Source: Leptodactylus fallax (taxonomy: Eukaryota; Chordata; Amphibia; Anura; Leptodactylidae). From it: a stretch of 64,000 nucleotides of DNA. Below, one piece after another: positions 13,842 through 25,117 of this stretch. The DNA is taken from contig CAMRHE010000197.1 in the NCBI GenBank assembly GCA_947044405.1, forward strand, positions 558,001 to 622,000. Direction: 5' to 3'. The position numbers and the translations under genes are program-made. The notes under the pieces are model-generated. The model was not told the DNA's origin and did no database searches. It was given only the letters and a program-made list of their open reading frames with translations. The stretch's first letter is position 1, and every line of letters begins with the position of its first letter.

Positions 13842-13983
13842 ATTATGGCTTGGACTTCTTCCGCAAACCAGTTTCAGTGGGTGATTATGATGCATACCAA
13901 GATCATCCTGCTCAGGCTTACATACCCCCAGAGATTCAGTCTGTTTCTGGTCGTGAAAAATCTGCAGCTGCTGATATGCACAG
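13842..13983 (+). CDS. receptor guanylate cyclase, exon f (DYG motif and activation-loop equivalent)
   Basis: A 142-nt exon, acceptor ATTTCTTTCAG, donor GTATAGTG. It encodes DYGLDFFRKPVSVGDYDAYQ, DHPAQAYIPPEIQSVSGREK, SAAADMH and part of a Ser codon. DYG stands for kinase DFG, as in natriuretic receptors. The segment before helix F is AYIPPEIQ where natriuretic and retinal cyclases have LWTAPELL, so the APE motif is PPE and the conserved Trp is missing. SAAADMHSYAI matches the ..D.YS.GII.. helix that follows. Confidence 0.93.
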
Positions 13984-14214
13984 GTATAGTGTTTTATATA
14001 AGGTTGGTGGAAATTTTGTACCACCTAATTCAGATATAACTAACAAGCAGATACTATACCTACAGTTGGACATCTGCCATATAATACACTTCATTAATCT
14101 TTTGTACATCTAAATATGAATAGATAGCCTTTGCTCAGCCAGCTTGGCATATCTGTTCACTGTAAAAGGCAGAGGTCAGTCAGCACTTCAGATAAGCAGT
14201 GGTGCAGGAATAAC

Positions 14215-14400
14215 AGACCCTCCAGCCATTAGAAGAAAAAGTGGATGCAAAAATCTTCAGTTTATTCATATTATGTTTGCACAGGTTACCCGTGACGCAT
14301 TCAAGGCTATTGTTATAGCTGAAATGCGTCTTGTGTAACCCATGGACTCATGATATGATTAAACTGAAGATTTTTTGCATCCATAAGTGAGCACTGAACC
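14215..14400. repeat. inverted-repeat element with hairpin GACGCATT...AATGCGTC
   Basis: Outer arms TGGATGCAAAAATCTTCAGT (about 14241) and ACTGAAGATTTTTTGCATCC (about 14363-14382) are complementary. Inside lies a perfect 8-bp hairpin stem GACGCATT / AATGCGTC (about 14293-14329). Probably a small non-autonomous element. The rest of intron 6 (14401-15046) shows nothing recognisable. Confidence 0.6.
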
Positions 14401-15046
14401 ACTTCTTCTTCTGGTCTGTGTTCACTGTAGAACCTTCTTGATTCATAGCACATGTTGATTTCAGGAGATTCCACATTGAAAGGGAAAGTCTCAGTGACAG
14501 AGACAACCTGTAACAGCTGTAGACATTTATTCATTCATTCATTTACCCATCCCAAATTCATACCTCCCAACATTTGTAATCCCTATTCATGGGACATTAT
14601 TAAGCCATCTTCCACTTTACTCATGAATCCTTAAAACCCTCACTTTGGGGAACATTCCCCCAAACAATTGGGGTGCATCCACTTTAGGGAACATTTGAGA
14701 TATGAGGTCTGTTTCACAAGATAGTCTGGAAACACAGGGAATGGTTGGAAGGTATACAAAATACTACCCAATAACTTGCTTGATAGTTACAGAACGCCAT
14801 TCTCCATTCTTGACATGTTTGAGTCAACACTTGAATTTCCCAGAAAATTACAATTCTGGAGCATCTTTTCTTATATTGTAAGTCTGCATTGCACTATTCC
14901 TCTGTTATTGCTTCTAGAACTTTATGAATTGATTGACAGCTGTTCACAATGTTATTCCCAAATGTTTAACCTCAGAGACTGCGAGACTTGAAAAACTGGA
15001 ATATAATTTTATGGAATTATTTAAAACATTTTTGTTTTCTTTTCAG

Positions 15047-15095
15047 TTATGCTATTATTTTACTGGAAATAGCAATCCGGAATGATCCTGCTTCA
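15047..15095 (+). CDS. receptor guanylate cyclase, exon g (kinase-homology helix F)
   Basis: A 49-nt exon, acceptor TTTTCAG, donor GTAAGAAA, ending in phase 0. It reads (S)YAIILLEIAIRNDPAS, matching the family pattern YS.GIIL.EI..R..P. Although short, it is supported by phase agreement on both sides and by the protein pattern. Confidence 0.85.
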
Positions 15096-15504
15096 GTAAG
15101 AAATATGTTTTATTGTATAATACCTATGTACTAAAATGTTCTAAAGGTTTGGTAAAGGACTGTGGATTGAAATGGGATTGGTTTTACTGATAGGTTCACA
15201 CCATGTTTGTGCAAGGATATTACATTCAGGGGGACTGTTCTAAATGGTTCATCAAAACATATTCCCTATATACAGTCAACTGTATCCCTATATAGTTGTA
15301 TACGCTTGCCATTGACTCAAAAAATGTATTCTGTGCAATTAAGGTAAAAATATATCAATATACTATTGGTTAGCAAGTGAAGTATATGGCCATATTAGAC
15401 ATAGGTACACATATCCATTGGCAGATTTTTCAGAGCTGTAACCAAATTTATCATAGATGTGGTGTGAACCTACAGTAGCCTTTTCTCTTGGAGATAGTAT
15501 TACA

Positions 15505-16402
15505 CAGGGGCGTAACTACCGGGGTAGCAGTGGTAGCGACTGCCACAGGGCCCGGGACATTACGGGGGAGTATAACGATCGGGGGCCCAGGGGAGGTGAG
15601 CGAACATAAAAAACACTGTAACTCACCTCTCCGCCGCTCCACAGGCTTCGGGCCTGTTTGGTGACGTCCCAGACGTCAGCCGACGTCATTATGCGTCGCG
15701 ACGCCGGCCTGGATCGCGCGAGATCTGGTCCGACATTGAAGATGGCCGAAGTAGCGCACGGGAGTGCACCGGAGTGAGGAAGAGGTAAGTTGCAGTGTTT
15801 TCTATGTTTCTATCCTCCCCTGGGTCTCCGATCATTATACTCTGGGGTCTGAAAAGACCCTGGAGTATAATAATCGTTCATGGGTGGTCCACAATGGGGC
15901 ATATAATAGTGTGTGCAGGGGCCACTATGGGGCAAACTACTGTGTGCAGGGGCCACTATGGGGCAAACTACTGTGTGCAGGGGCTACTATGGGGCAAACT
16001 ACTGCGTGCAGGCGCCACTATGGGGCAAACTACTGTGTGCAGGGGCCACTATGGGGCATAATATTGTGTGCAGGGGCCACTATGGGGCAAACTACTGTGT
16101 GCAGGGGCCACTATGGGGCAAACTACTGTGTGCAGGGGCTACTATGGGGAAAACTACTGTGTGCAGGGGCTGCTATGGGGCAAACTACTGTGTGCAGGTG
16201 CCACTATGGGGCAAACTACTGTGTGCAGGGGCCACTATGGGGCATAATAGTGTGCGCAGGAATGCGGTTTGTGTGTGGTGGGGTTGGGGGCGGCGGTTTG
16301 GGAGGGTTGGGGGCGGTGACTTGGGGGGTTGGGGGCGGCGGCTGGGGGGGGCCCATGTCAAATGTTCGCCTTGGGGCCCAGCCATTCCTAGTTACGCCAC
16401 TG
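15505..16402. mobile_element. non-autonomous hAT element of a second family, with minisatellite
   Basis: Perfect 8-bp target duplication GTATTACA (15497-15504 and 16403-16410). Ends CAGGGGCGTAACTA and TAGTTACGCCACTG are inverted repeats. The internal layout parallels the 8134-9325 element: a CG-rich palindromic module (CATAAAAAACACTGTAACTC near 15605 against GTAAGTTGCAGTGTTTTCTA at 15785), the CTGGGGTCTGAAAAGACCC hairpin, then a 32-bp array (15905-16260) whose reverse complement is the same unit as in the other family. The 222-aa and 169-aa open frames through it are repeat artefacts. Confidence 0.93.
15905..16260. repeat. minisatellite, 11 units of about 32 bp
   Basis: Unit GGGGCCACTATGGGGCAAAC + TACTGTGTGCAG. 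On the other strand this reads CTGCACACAGTAGTTTGCCC + CATAGTGGCCCC, the same family as the arrays at 8228-8775 and 25555-27056. Units are more uniform than at 8228. Followed by a G-rich GGTTGGGGGCGGCG triplet repeat (16277-16350). Confidence 0.9.
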
Positions 16403-17482
16403 GTATTACATTTATCTTTTAGGGCATTTTAATAGTACACTTCCATTTTGAACAACATTTCAGTTAAAATCTAAATAATTTTTTGTTTACTTTTATAGAT
16501 TTTTTAATTGTTTCAGTTTTTCTTTTATATTCATACCGAAACAGAATCCAAACATTCCTCAGGTTGTTTCTTGGAATCTATATGTGGTTTATCTGCACTC
16601 ATGTGAATTTACATTTTATAACTAATTGTTAAACTCTCCAAGATCCAAGTTCTTTAATAGATTTTGTAATATTAAGACCCCAGCTTAAATTTACTTATTG
16701 AAGAGCTCAGAGTTAGTCTGGCTAGTAGAATCATTCTGACCATATTCTTAGGTGTGTTGAAACAATTGTCAAATGATTCATTTCTGCTGTATTGGTCATA
16801 AAGAAGGTTATCAAACAAGGGAAATATTTCTCTGCAGATGATCGATATTGTTGTGGCGTAGAATATAAATAGACTGCAAACTATTTCCTCTGTGGTTCAA
16901 GAGTGTTCACACTGTATTGTAGAAATCTAGTGCTGGGTAAATCATTTGTTTAATAGTAGAATCTTGGCGTGTCTATGCAAGAATAGAATGGTGGATCTAT
17001 CATTGATATTTATGGCAAAAAAAACATCAGAGGTAGGACCTGCACCAATCTCAAGAATGATGTGGATTTGCTATAAATGTCTCCAGTTTATTTTTAAAAA
17101 ATCATTAACCTTATAAAAAGATTGGAAGTGGGTTTTTGGTAGACACCATTACCTTAAAATCACAGTAAATCATCTACCAAAGGTTTTTGTTTGTTTGTTT
17201 TTGTTTTTGTAGGGGATCCCTCTATATCATGTGAATACAAGATATTGACTCTCGAAAGTCTCTTTGTAGATAAAAATCCAGAGGTATTAAATAGATCTTG
17301 TAGGGAGTGAGCCAATGAAAGAATATTAACCTTATCTGGTTTCCAAAGAGTAACAAGAAGCAGCTTTGTGTTAAACGTGGAGGATGATATTCTGATACTA
17401 ATATTCCAGATTACATGTTATACACTAGATAACAGAGTTTGGATCATGTATACATCACAGAGCAATATTTGCCGTATGAGTA

Positions 17483-18392
17483 CACACGTGGACAAAATTG
17501 TTGGTACCCCTCGTTTAATGAAAGAAAAACCTACAATGGTCACAGAAATAACTTGAATCTGACAAAAGTAATAATAAATAAAAATTCCATGAAAATGAAC
17601 AAATGAAAGTCAGACATTGCTTTTCAACCATGCTTCAAAAGAATTTTTTAAAAAGAAATGATGGTACCCTTAACTTAATATTTTGTTGCACAACCTTTTG
17701 AGGCAATCACTGCAATCAAGCGATTCCTGTAACTGTCAATGAGACTTCTGCACCTCTCCACAGGTATTTTGGCCCACTCCTCATGAGCAAACTGCTCCAG
17801 TTGTTTCGGGTTTGAAGGGTGCCTTTTCCAGACGGCATGTTTCAGCTCCTTCCAAAGATGCTCAATAGGATTTAGGTCAGGGATCATAGAAGGCCACTTC
17901 AGAATAGTCCAATATTTTCCTCTTAGCCATTCTTGGGTGTTTTTAGCTGTGTGTTTTGGGTCATTATCCTGTTGCAAGACCCATGACCTGCGACTGAGAC
18001 CAAGCTTTCTGACACTGGGCAGCACATTTCTCTCTAGAATCCCTTGATAGTCTTGAGATTTCATTGTACCCTGCACAGATTCAAGACACCCTGTGCCAGA
18101 TGCAGCAAAGCAGCCTCAGAACATAAAAGAGCTTCCTTCATGTTTCACAGTAGGGACAGTGTTCTTTTCAAGATATGCTTCATTTTTCCGTCTGTGAACA
18201 TAGAGCTGATGTGACTTGCCAAAAATTTAGATTTTTGTCTGATCTGTCCATAGGACATTCTCCCAGAAGCTTTGTGGCTTGTCAACATGTAGTTTGGCAA
18301 ATTCCAGTTTTGTCAGATTCAAGTTATTTCTGTGACCATTGTGGGTTTTTCTTTCATTAAACGAGGGGTACCAACAATTTTGTCCACGTGTG
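17483..18392 (-). mobile_element. internally deleted Tc1 element, copy 2
   Basis: TA duplication at 17481-17482 and 18393-18394; TIRs begin CACACGTGGACAAAATTG on both ends. 910 bp, with the same internal deletion junction as 10273-11199 but inserted in the opposite orientation. The transposase remnant (17675 to about 18310, minus strand) encodes the catalytic half only: [30 protein letters not shown], then GCATKY. Its first-Asp region is broken by a stop (WTDQTKI then stop). Confidence 0.93.
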
Positions 18393-18674
18393 TATAAGAT
18401 AATAGATTATACTGGTCAGTATCATAGTGTATTCTGACAGGGAAGTGAATGAAATGGCTGAGCATAGATGATTTAACAGGGCTGCAATACAGGAGCTTAG
18501 GATAAAAAGGCTTTCCTCTAAAAAATATCTCTGTTCACCACAGGCTGTGTCTGAAATTGCAGATTTGTAATACCAGATACAACCAATGGACTCGAGAAAC
18601 ATTGTTTCTGGAACAGAATGCAAAATTTTATCGGAATGTATTCATTTCCTTCTTTATAGTATCTGGATAATAAT

Positions 18675-18905
18675 TTTTAGCACTGTTGTGCTGTAGGCCT
18701 GTGCTTGAATCCAGCCAAAGATAACATCTGCATGGAGTTTATATGTTCTCCCCTGTTTGTATGGGTTTGCTATGGGTACTGCGGTTTCCTTCCACGTTCC
18801 TTAGACATACTGGTAAGGAATTTAGATTGTTTGCCCTACCTGGGGCAGTGAGTGATAATATCTGTAAAGCATTGTGGAATATGTTGGCGCTATATAACTA
18901 AGTAA
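18675..18905 (+). mobile_element. SINE / LINE-2-type 3' tail
   Basis: TTGAATCCAGCCAAAGATAA, GGAGTTTATATGTTCTCCCC, TATGGGTTTGC..TGGGTACTGCGG and GGAATATGTTGGCGCTATAT in order. This is the widespread vertebrate tail shared by L2-type LINEs and SINEs mobilised by them (G.AGTTTG.ATGTTCTCCC..TTT.CTC.GG). Positions 16411-17480, 18395-18674 and 18906-19279 show nothing else recognisable. Confidence 0.65.
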
Positions 18906-19279
18906 CATATAAAAAAATTTAAGAGAATTTGCAATGAGTGACTGTCGTCACCTAGCAACACAATGAAGATGGAGCTATTGACAGGCAACTTTATATAAAG
19001 GTCATTAATGCTACTATTTTATAAATAAAATCTGTTTATTTCTTAACCCAGATATACTCACAAGACAGTAGGAATTATGTTTAGAGACATTCTTGGTAAT
19101 GATAGCAATGTAAATTCATTTCATATGTATTCTAATTTTTGTCACTCGATCATACAGTATATTTTATGATTTTCCTCATGTGAAGGAAGGAAAAAGAATA
19201 GGCACTTGTTGACCACTTTTCTTGTTCCAGGCTTCTATGACGCTAATGTATCTATTCTTTATGTTACTGTGTTATACAG

Positions 19280-19381
19280 AAAGAGGACACCAGTTCTGCG
19301 GAGTACTGCTGCCTACCTTTACCAGAGTTAATTAAGGGTAAAGCTGACAATGCCTGTCCATGCCCATCTGAATATGTTGAT
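19280..19381 (+). CDS. receptor guanylate cyclase, exon h (kinase-homology C-lobe)
   Basis: A 102-nt exon in phase 0 on both sides, acceptor GTTATACAG, donor GTAAGCAA. It encodes KEDTSSAEYCCLPLPELIKG then KADNACPCPSEYVD. The position matches the variable C-lobe insert of guanylate cyclases (normally ..I..V......PFRP......). Its sequence is divergent and Cys-rich. The call rests mainly on phase, splice sites and position between two well-recognised exons. Confidence 0.75.
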
Positions 19382-20094
19382 GTAAGCAAAAGTTCAACTG
19401 CTTGAACATAACTCACTGTCGCTGAATTGTAACCACCATTGTATTTTGCTTTGTATAATGGGGAGAAGCATGTAACAGAATGAAACATCTTGCATCTTAA
19501 AGCATACTTACTATATCTCTTTGGCTTTTGTCACAGCAGTCGCACTGGAATGAATGGATATTACCTATTGTGTGAATTAGATGGATATAAAAAAAGGTTT
19601 ACTTTTTTCCTCTTCCAGAAAGAGCACCACTGTTGTCTTTGGGCTGTTTCTGGTATTGCAACCCATTTCCATTCATTGCATACATGATAGAAACCATTTA
19701 CAACAATGGCATAGTTTCTGTGAAAAAGAACAGACCTTTTCCAAAACTGACCTTTTCCTTTGCTTTAGCAACCGAACTTTATGTGGCCCAACATGACCCT
19801 CACCTCTGTCCATTGGTCTGTTTCAGTCCCTGAATATTGTACAAGAAAAGACCTCTTGACTATCACACCACTGCACTTTATTTTTTTTTTCTTAAAGTTC
19901 ATCAAACTGTCTGATCAGAATGGATCACTATTCAGCATCAGTCATTTCTGAAACCACTGCACTTTATGGCATTTCTCCATAGTGTCCATTTCTGTTGGTA
20001 AGAGTCTCCCTGACTAAGATGTCAACTGAGTCTGTAACATCAAAATGCCTCCTAAACCAATTATAGTGAAGAGTAGGACCTTTAATAGGAGCAG

Positions 20095-20960
20095 AAATAG
20101 GGGTGAATCTAGCCTCTCTACTGCTTGAGGCGAACTATAGAAAGGCACCCTCCCCACCAAAAACAAAACAAAAACCCGGCTATATTTTGATCATGCAATG
20201 GGGCCCCTCTAATTAGGACATCCCCCCAATTGTCAGATCAAAAAATCCCCTTATTTGGCCCCCACATAGTATAATTCCCCCTTTTTTTGGCCCCCACACA
20301 ATATACAACCCCCTTTTTTTGGCCCACCACATGATACATGACCCCCTTTTTCTGGCCCTGCACACGGTATACAGTCCACTTTATTTGGCCCTCCACATTG
20401 TATATGACTCCCTTTTTCTGCCCCCACAGTATATGACCCCAATTTCGATGGCCGCCCCAGTATATGCCCACTTTTTATGGCCCCCCCCACAATATATGAC
20501 CCCTTTCTTATGGCTCCCCACAGTATATGACCCCCTTTTTTGCCACCCCCACACAGTATATGACCCCTTTTTATAGCCCACATGCAGTATATGACCCCCT
20601 TTTTATCCCCCCCCCCACACACACAGTTTAGGACCCCTTTTTTATAGCCCACACGCAGTATATGACCCCTTTTTTACACCCCTACTAAGTTTAGTACCCC
20701 CTCTTTTTTTCCCCACACACGCAAAGAGTATATGACCCTCCCCAGTATATGTTAGGCCGCTACCCTTCAGGGTGTGCTGTAGCCGACATAAGTGACATAA
20801 GTGCAGCGCCGCCTAGCGGAAGTAGTGGAGGGTGGCCTGGACAGGTGAGTAAAAATTATTCGGCTGCTACCTATTGCAATAACACAATAAGTAGCGGACA
20901 ATTAAAAAAAAATGCCCCCCCCCCCCCCCAGTTTATTCCATGCACACCTAAAGTCATCTC
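20095..20960 (-). mobile_element. non-autonomous element with GGGGTCATATACTGTG minisatellite (reverse copy)
   Basis: Holds an array of CCCCACAGTATATGACCCCC-type units (20235-20750), then GTAGCCGACATAAGTGACAT and GGACAGGTGAGTAAAAATTATT.., CCTATTGCAATAACACAATA. The last segments match, on the opposite strand, 35990-36235, so these are two copies of one element with different array lengths. A C14 run ends this copy. No transposase. 133-aa and 97-aa frames are repeat artefacts. 19382-20094 and 20961-21555 show nothing recognisable. Confidence 0.75.
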
Positions 20961-21555
20961 TGTCCACTTCCCAGTACTTCACCCTGAGCAATCCTCTTAC
21001 TATGAATTAGTGCTGTTGCTGTATATTAATAATGAAACATAACTACAGTAATCATACATTTTCTAAAGGGTAGCATATTGTTATTGCTACACTAAATTCA
21101 GTTCACACATGAAAAATTATTTTACATGTCTTGAATAAAATATTACAAAGTCAATACATAATATAACTGATAACAAAATAATTTTAAGACATTTTAAGAC
21201 ATAAGTGTAATGATGCAATAGATCAGGGCAGAAAATAACAGACTATTTGTAGTAGTTTGGTATTGCGTGTTAACAAATTGGGACAGAGGTGCTTTGAAGA
21301 TTTATAGCAATATATAAGAAAGATATAGGAAAACAGAAGGCCACAGTTGGGAAGCACTTGTGCTGTCTAATACTTAGATCACTTTATGCCTGTGTATTAA
21401 GTTAATCCAAGGTGACCTGCCTCAGTGATATGAGAGCAGACAGTTCTCTCTCTACACATGGATGCTGTAATGTATCTTCACTGTGGATTTGCCATTGATA
21501 CAATTCTAGCACGGAAAAGACCCTGGATTTCCTCTTTATCTAATTTCTGCTGCAG

Positions 21556-21675
21556 CTGATCAGACAGTGCCGAAGTCAGAACCTAGCTCAGAGGCCAACA
21601 TTTGATCAAGTAAAGAAACTGCTGTACAAGATGAATCCAAACAAAGTAAGCCCGGTGGATATGATGATGACCCTG
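21556..21675 (+). CDS. receptor guanylate cyclase, exon i (end of kinase-homology domain)
   Basis: A 120-nt phase-0 exon, acceptor TTTCTGCTGCAG, donor GTAAGTCT. It encodes LIRQCRSQNLAQRPTFDQVK, KLLYKMNPNKVSPVDMMMTL. C.....RP.F..V is the conserved end of kinase and kinase-homology folds (natriuretic receptors: ..CW.E.P..RP.F..I); SPVDMMMTL leads into the dimerising linker (family: ..NI.DNM...). The next exon is 41.7 kb away. Confidence 0.92.
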
Positions 21676-23505
21676 GTAAGTCTATATTTTTTGTGGCTAT
21701 TCCAATTTTATCATAAGGAATTTTATATACAGTATATGAAATATTTGGAGTAATCTCTTAACTAATATATGCCAGGTGTATTATCAGTCCTTCAGTCACT
21801 CCTAGTGAAGACTTTCAGCTTTATCTTTGTCTAATAAGGGTGCTATAAAGTCACAAAAAAAACATTTGTTGAGAAATCACTACAAACTATTATTAGCAAA
21901 AGAAGAAAAGCGAAAAAAAATAACACTATCACTTGATCTGCTTTATAATTGTATTACATGAACTTCTTACTTAAAACTACTTTGTACTTATTTTTAAAAC
22001 AGTCTGAAATTTTAGAATCTGACTCAAGAAAGTGATAAAGTTGCTCATGAATCATGACCCTGGAGAGAGTTCTCCTTTAAAAAGTACAACTGTCTCCATT
22101 AAAACTGGATTCACCGAAGGTGCTGTTCCAAACAGTGCAGAGTACTAAATTCACAGAGAAATGGGATCATGTGTCGAATAGAGGTAATGAGCAGCATGGA
22201 TGGCTAAACCATTAGTGGAGTAAAAACTGCAGTTCCTGGAGTCCCGATGGTGGACGTATCAGGCTTATATAAGGCCAATTCCGAGATAGACCCACCCCTA
22301 GCTAAGACGTCATAGGACACGACCCTCCAGCTGATGTGAGGGGAGGTGCCACACTGTGACATGTCTTTAAAGGCAGGAAGAGTCGCCGTAGAACCCAGTA
22401 TGCTTATTGACGCACTAGATAGGTCCAGAGGGAAACAAGACATTACATGTCCGTTACAAAAATGAAAAACGCACAACGATTCTTTTGTATCTCATCCGAT
22501 TTGGTGGTGCAGATAAGTAGCATATACATATCAAGGTAAAAAAAGAGAGTCTCGTATGTGACAAAAGATATACAGCACTAACACTATCTATCTGTTACAT
22601 GCATAAACTATTATGCTGCAAATCATTTACTGAGTATCCTGAATAACTGTTTAAATGCCCTATTACTTGTGTTGTAGATCATCTTCCCGAACCCTTACCT
22701 GTCAAAAACAGGGGAGGAATAATACTACTAGACCTGTATATCTTACAGTTTAGAAAGCGGTCTTTGTATATACCATGATGATTCCTTGAACGGTCAAATA
22801 AGAACAGGGGTCCCATATCCAATATATACATATGAGTATGAACTGTATGTGGAGCTTAGTGTAATTGTCAGGGACTAGGGGCACTATTACAGTAATAGTG
22901 TCCCCCCACTGGTAAATGCATTGCTTATGAGGGGCACAAGATTACTAAATTCACTGGTCTTTAACGATTGAAAGTCTCCAATTCAAAACAAAATTCACTG
23001 TGAGACTACATTGTAAACACTGGTATTTAAAGGAACGAATTCTTATTGTGTATAAAACTTCACTTTTATTAGGATACAAATTAAAATGAGCATGTGAACA
23101 TACTCAGGAACCAAATAATCATAAGCTCACCCAAAAGACCCGCCTTAATCAGCAGAGTGTAGCAAAATGTTTGCATATCAAATACTACCAAATACTTGCA
23201 TTGTGCTAGAAGATGTATATCCAACACAAAGAGGGAGATTGAAACTGGGGGGAAATTCAGAATGTATTCCTTTCCCTATAACTGTGAACTCCCTCAACTA
23301 TCAAAGCATAAGTTGTAGTGGTTTCCTTTAAATTGCTTATGTATGTTAATAACAACCGGGAAAGTGCAATACCTCTTCCCCTTTGGCTATTGGCCTAATG
23401 CCACATCAACAGGGTTCAGTGAGGGAGCACCCTTCCCACTTCAGATATATGGAAACCACTACCACGATGTCTCTGATATGTAACTGAGTACAAATTAGCG
23501 GCTTT

Positions 23506-23540
23506 CCTACGCGTTTCATCTTCCATGATTCATCAGGGGC
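23506..23540 (-). ncRNA. hammerhead-ribozyme-like motif in the Penelope-like element
   Basis: Read on the minus strand: GAGCCC then CTGATGA, ATC-(6-nt loop)-GAT, GAA, ACGCGT, A, GG. CUGAUGA and GAA are the two conserved core boxes; the AUC/GAU bases form a 3-bp stem II; GG pairs with CC for stem I; ACGCGU is self-complementary but has no loop, so stem III would have to form between two RNAs. Hammerhead motifs are known in the terminal repeats of Penelope-like elements. The stems are minimal and this copy may be inactive. Confidence 0.45.
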
Positions 23541-25117
23541 TCAATCAGATAACAAGTAGCAGTTACAACTGCTGTTTATAGCGATAGCCAAAGAATATAA
23601 TAGCGTGATCGCCAGCAAGACAAAACTGATGTCGGTGGTGGTGGACTGAGTACTCTTACGCCCTTATATGGGGCCAAGCCCCGCCTCCTAACCTCTTGGA
23701 GCCAATCACTTCAGGCCTCCATGACACACCTTCATGGACATGCACACCACCCATATTACAGCGTCATACATCTCGGACCTCCCACTGATGTCAGAGAAAT
23801 CCCTCCCTTCTCCTCCTACACACTGCACTCGCTGCGTGAACCGAGACACAGGCTTTTTTTTTTTTACCAGGTGTGATGATACGAGACTCAGATATGGATT
23901 TATTGCACTAATATTCGCTCATATAGTGTGGTTCCTGTCTGTTATCAGCAATTTGGTTATAGGCTTGGGGGATGTGGTTCGTGGGATCTGTAATCAACAA
24001 CTCTTTGATCCACAGAGAGTCACTGACACAGGCCTTTATTTGAATAACACTGCTACACCCATTAACCCAGCGGGGGGTCCCGCAGAAAGGATGTGCTGGG
24101 GAGGCACTCTGCATACCGTCTACAGACAGACTGGAGCCAGCTTTACTTCAAAGGGACTATGGTTTTATGATAAGATCTGCCCTGGGGAACATCTTACAGT
24201 CGCCCCGATAAATTCCCCAGATGTGTCAGGTGAAGGTGATGTCTTGATACCCTTTGTGGGCCAGATGACCAGGTTCCCCAGGTAACTGTCGTTGTCCTAA
24301 TTGATATGAGCTAAGTGCTAGCGGCGAGAGATAGACACCAGACACAGATCTGGTGTGAACCCTCTTTCTTAGCCGAATACAAGGGCGCACTGACATACTT
24401 TATTAAGGCAACATAAGTTCATATAGTAGCAAGTACAGGAAAGGGTTAACATAGCAACGTAAGTCCTCATGTTCAATCCTAATTGGTGTAGTATATCTTG
24501 AATGCATAGATAACAGATATAAGCAGTTCCGTATATGGTCAGCCATCTCCTGTCTTGTGCAGTGATCCAGGGAGGTGTCTTCTAGCAGCAAGACAAGCAC
24601 ATGTCTTCTTGGGACAAAGGATTCTCACTTTGGTATGCAGACACTATCTGGTAGTGTAACATTATATTACACTCAGTTTCAAGCATAAACAACCACATCT
24701 AATATTCAACTTTAAGGATAACAATGTTTTTTTACACACAATACACCTTAACACTAGAAGTCCCAGAGAGGGGTCATTTAACATTTCTACCTTTGGAACC
24801 CAGAGACGGGTCGAATGACCTGAAGGATTTTATCTAACATCCTATAATCACCGTCTTTTGTTCTGTAATTAAGGCCATTACTGTCACACCACAGGAGGTT
24901 GTTGTTTTCCATTGAGTTTAGCCATTTAGTGTCTAGTTAGTTCTATTCAGTTTATTTTATTTGATAATATAAAGACTATACATATTGTATTAAGTTTAGT
25001 TTTATTTGAGCAAAAAAGCACTGAAACAATTAATCATTTTTTATATATTTTAAATAGAATTAGAAATTTTAGAGCAAGGTACAGCTGTGAGTAATGACCA
25101 GAAGCATTTGTCTAAGG

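Noticed and set aside
15764..16432. 222-aa open frame with repeated CRGHYGANYCVQ units
   Set aside because: Repeat artefact of the 32-bp minisatellite in the hAT element 15505-16402; different unit lengths shift the frame elsewhere in the family.
23734..24285. 183-aa open frame with hydrophobic stretch
   Set aside because: It crosses the boundary between the Penelope-like element and solo LTR B at 23872 and enters LTR C, so it cannot be one gene.
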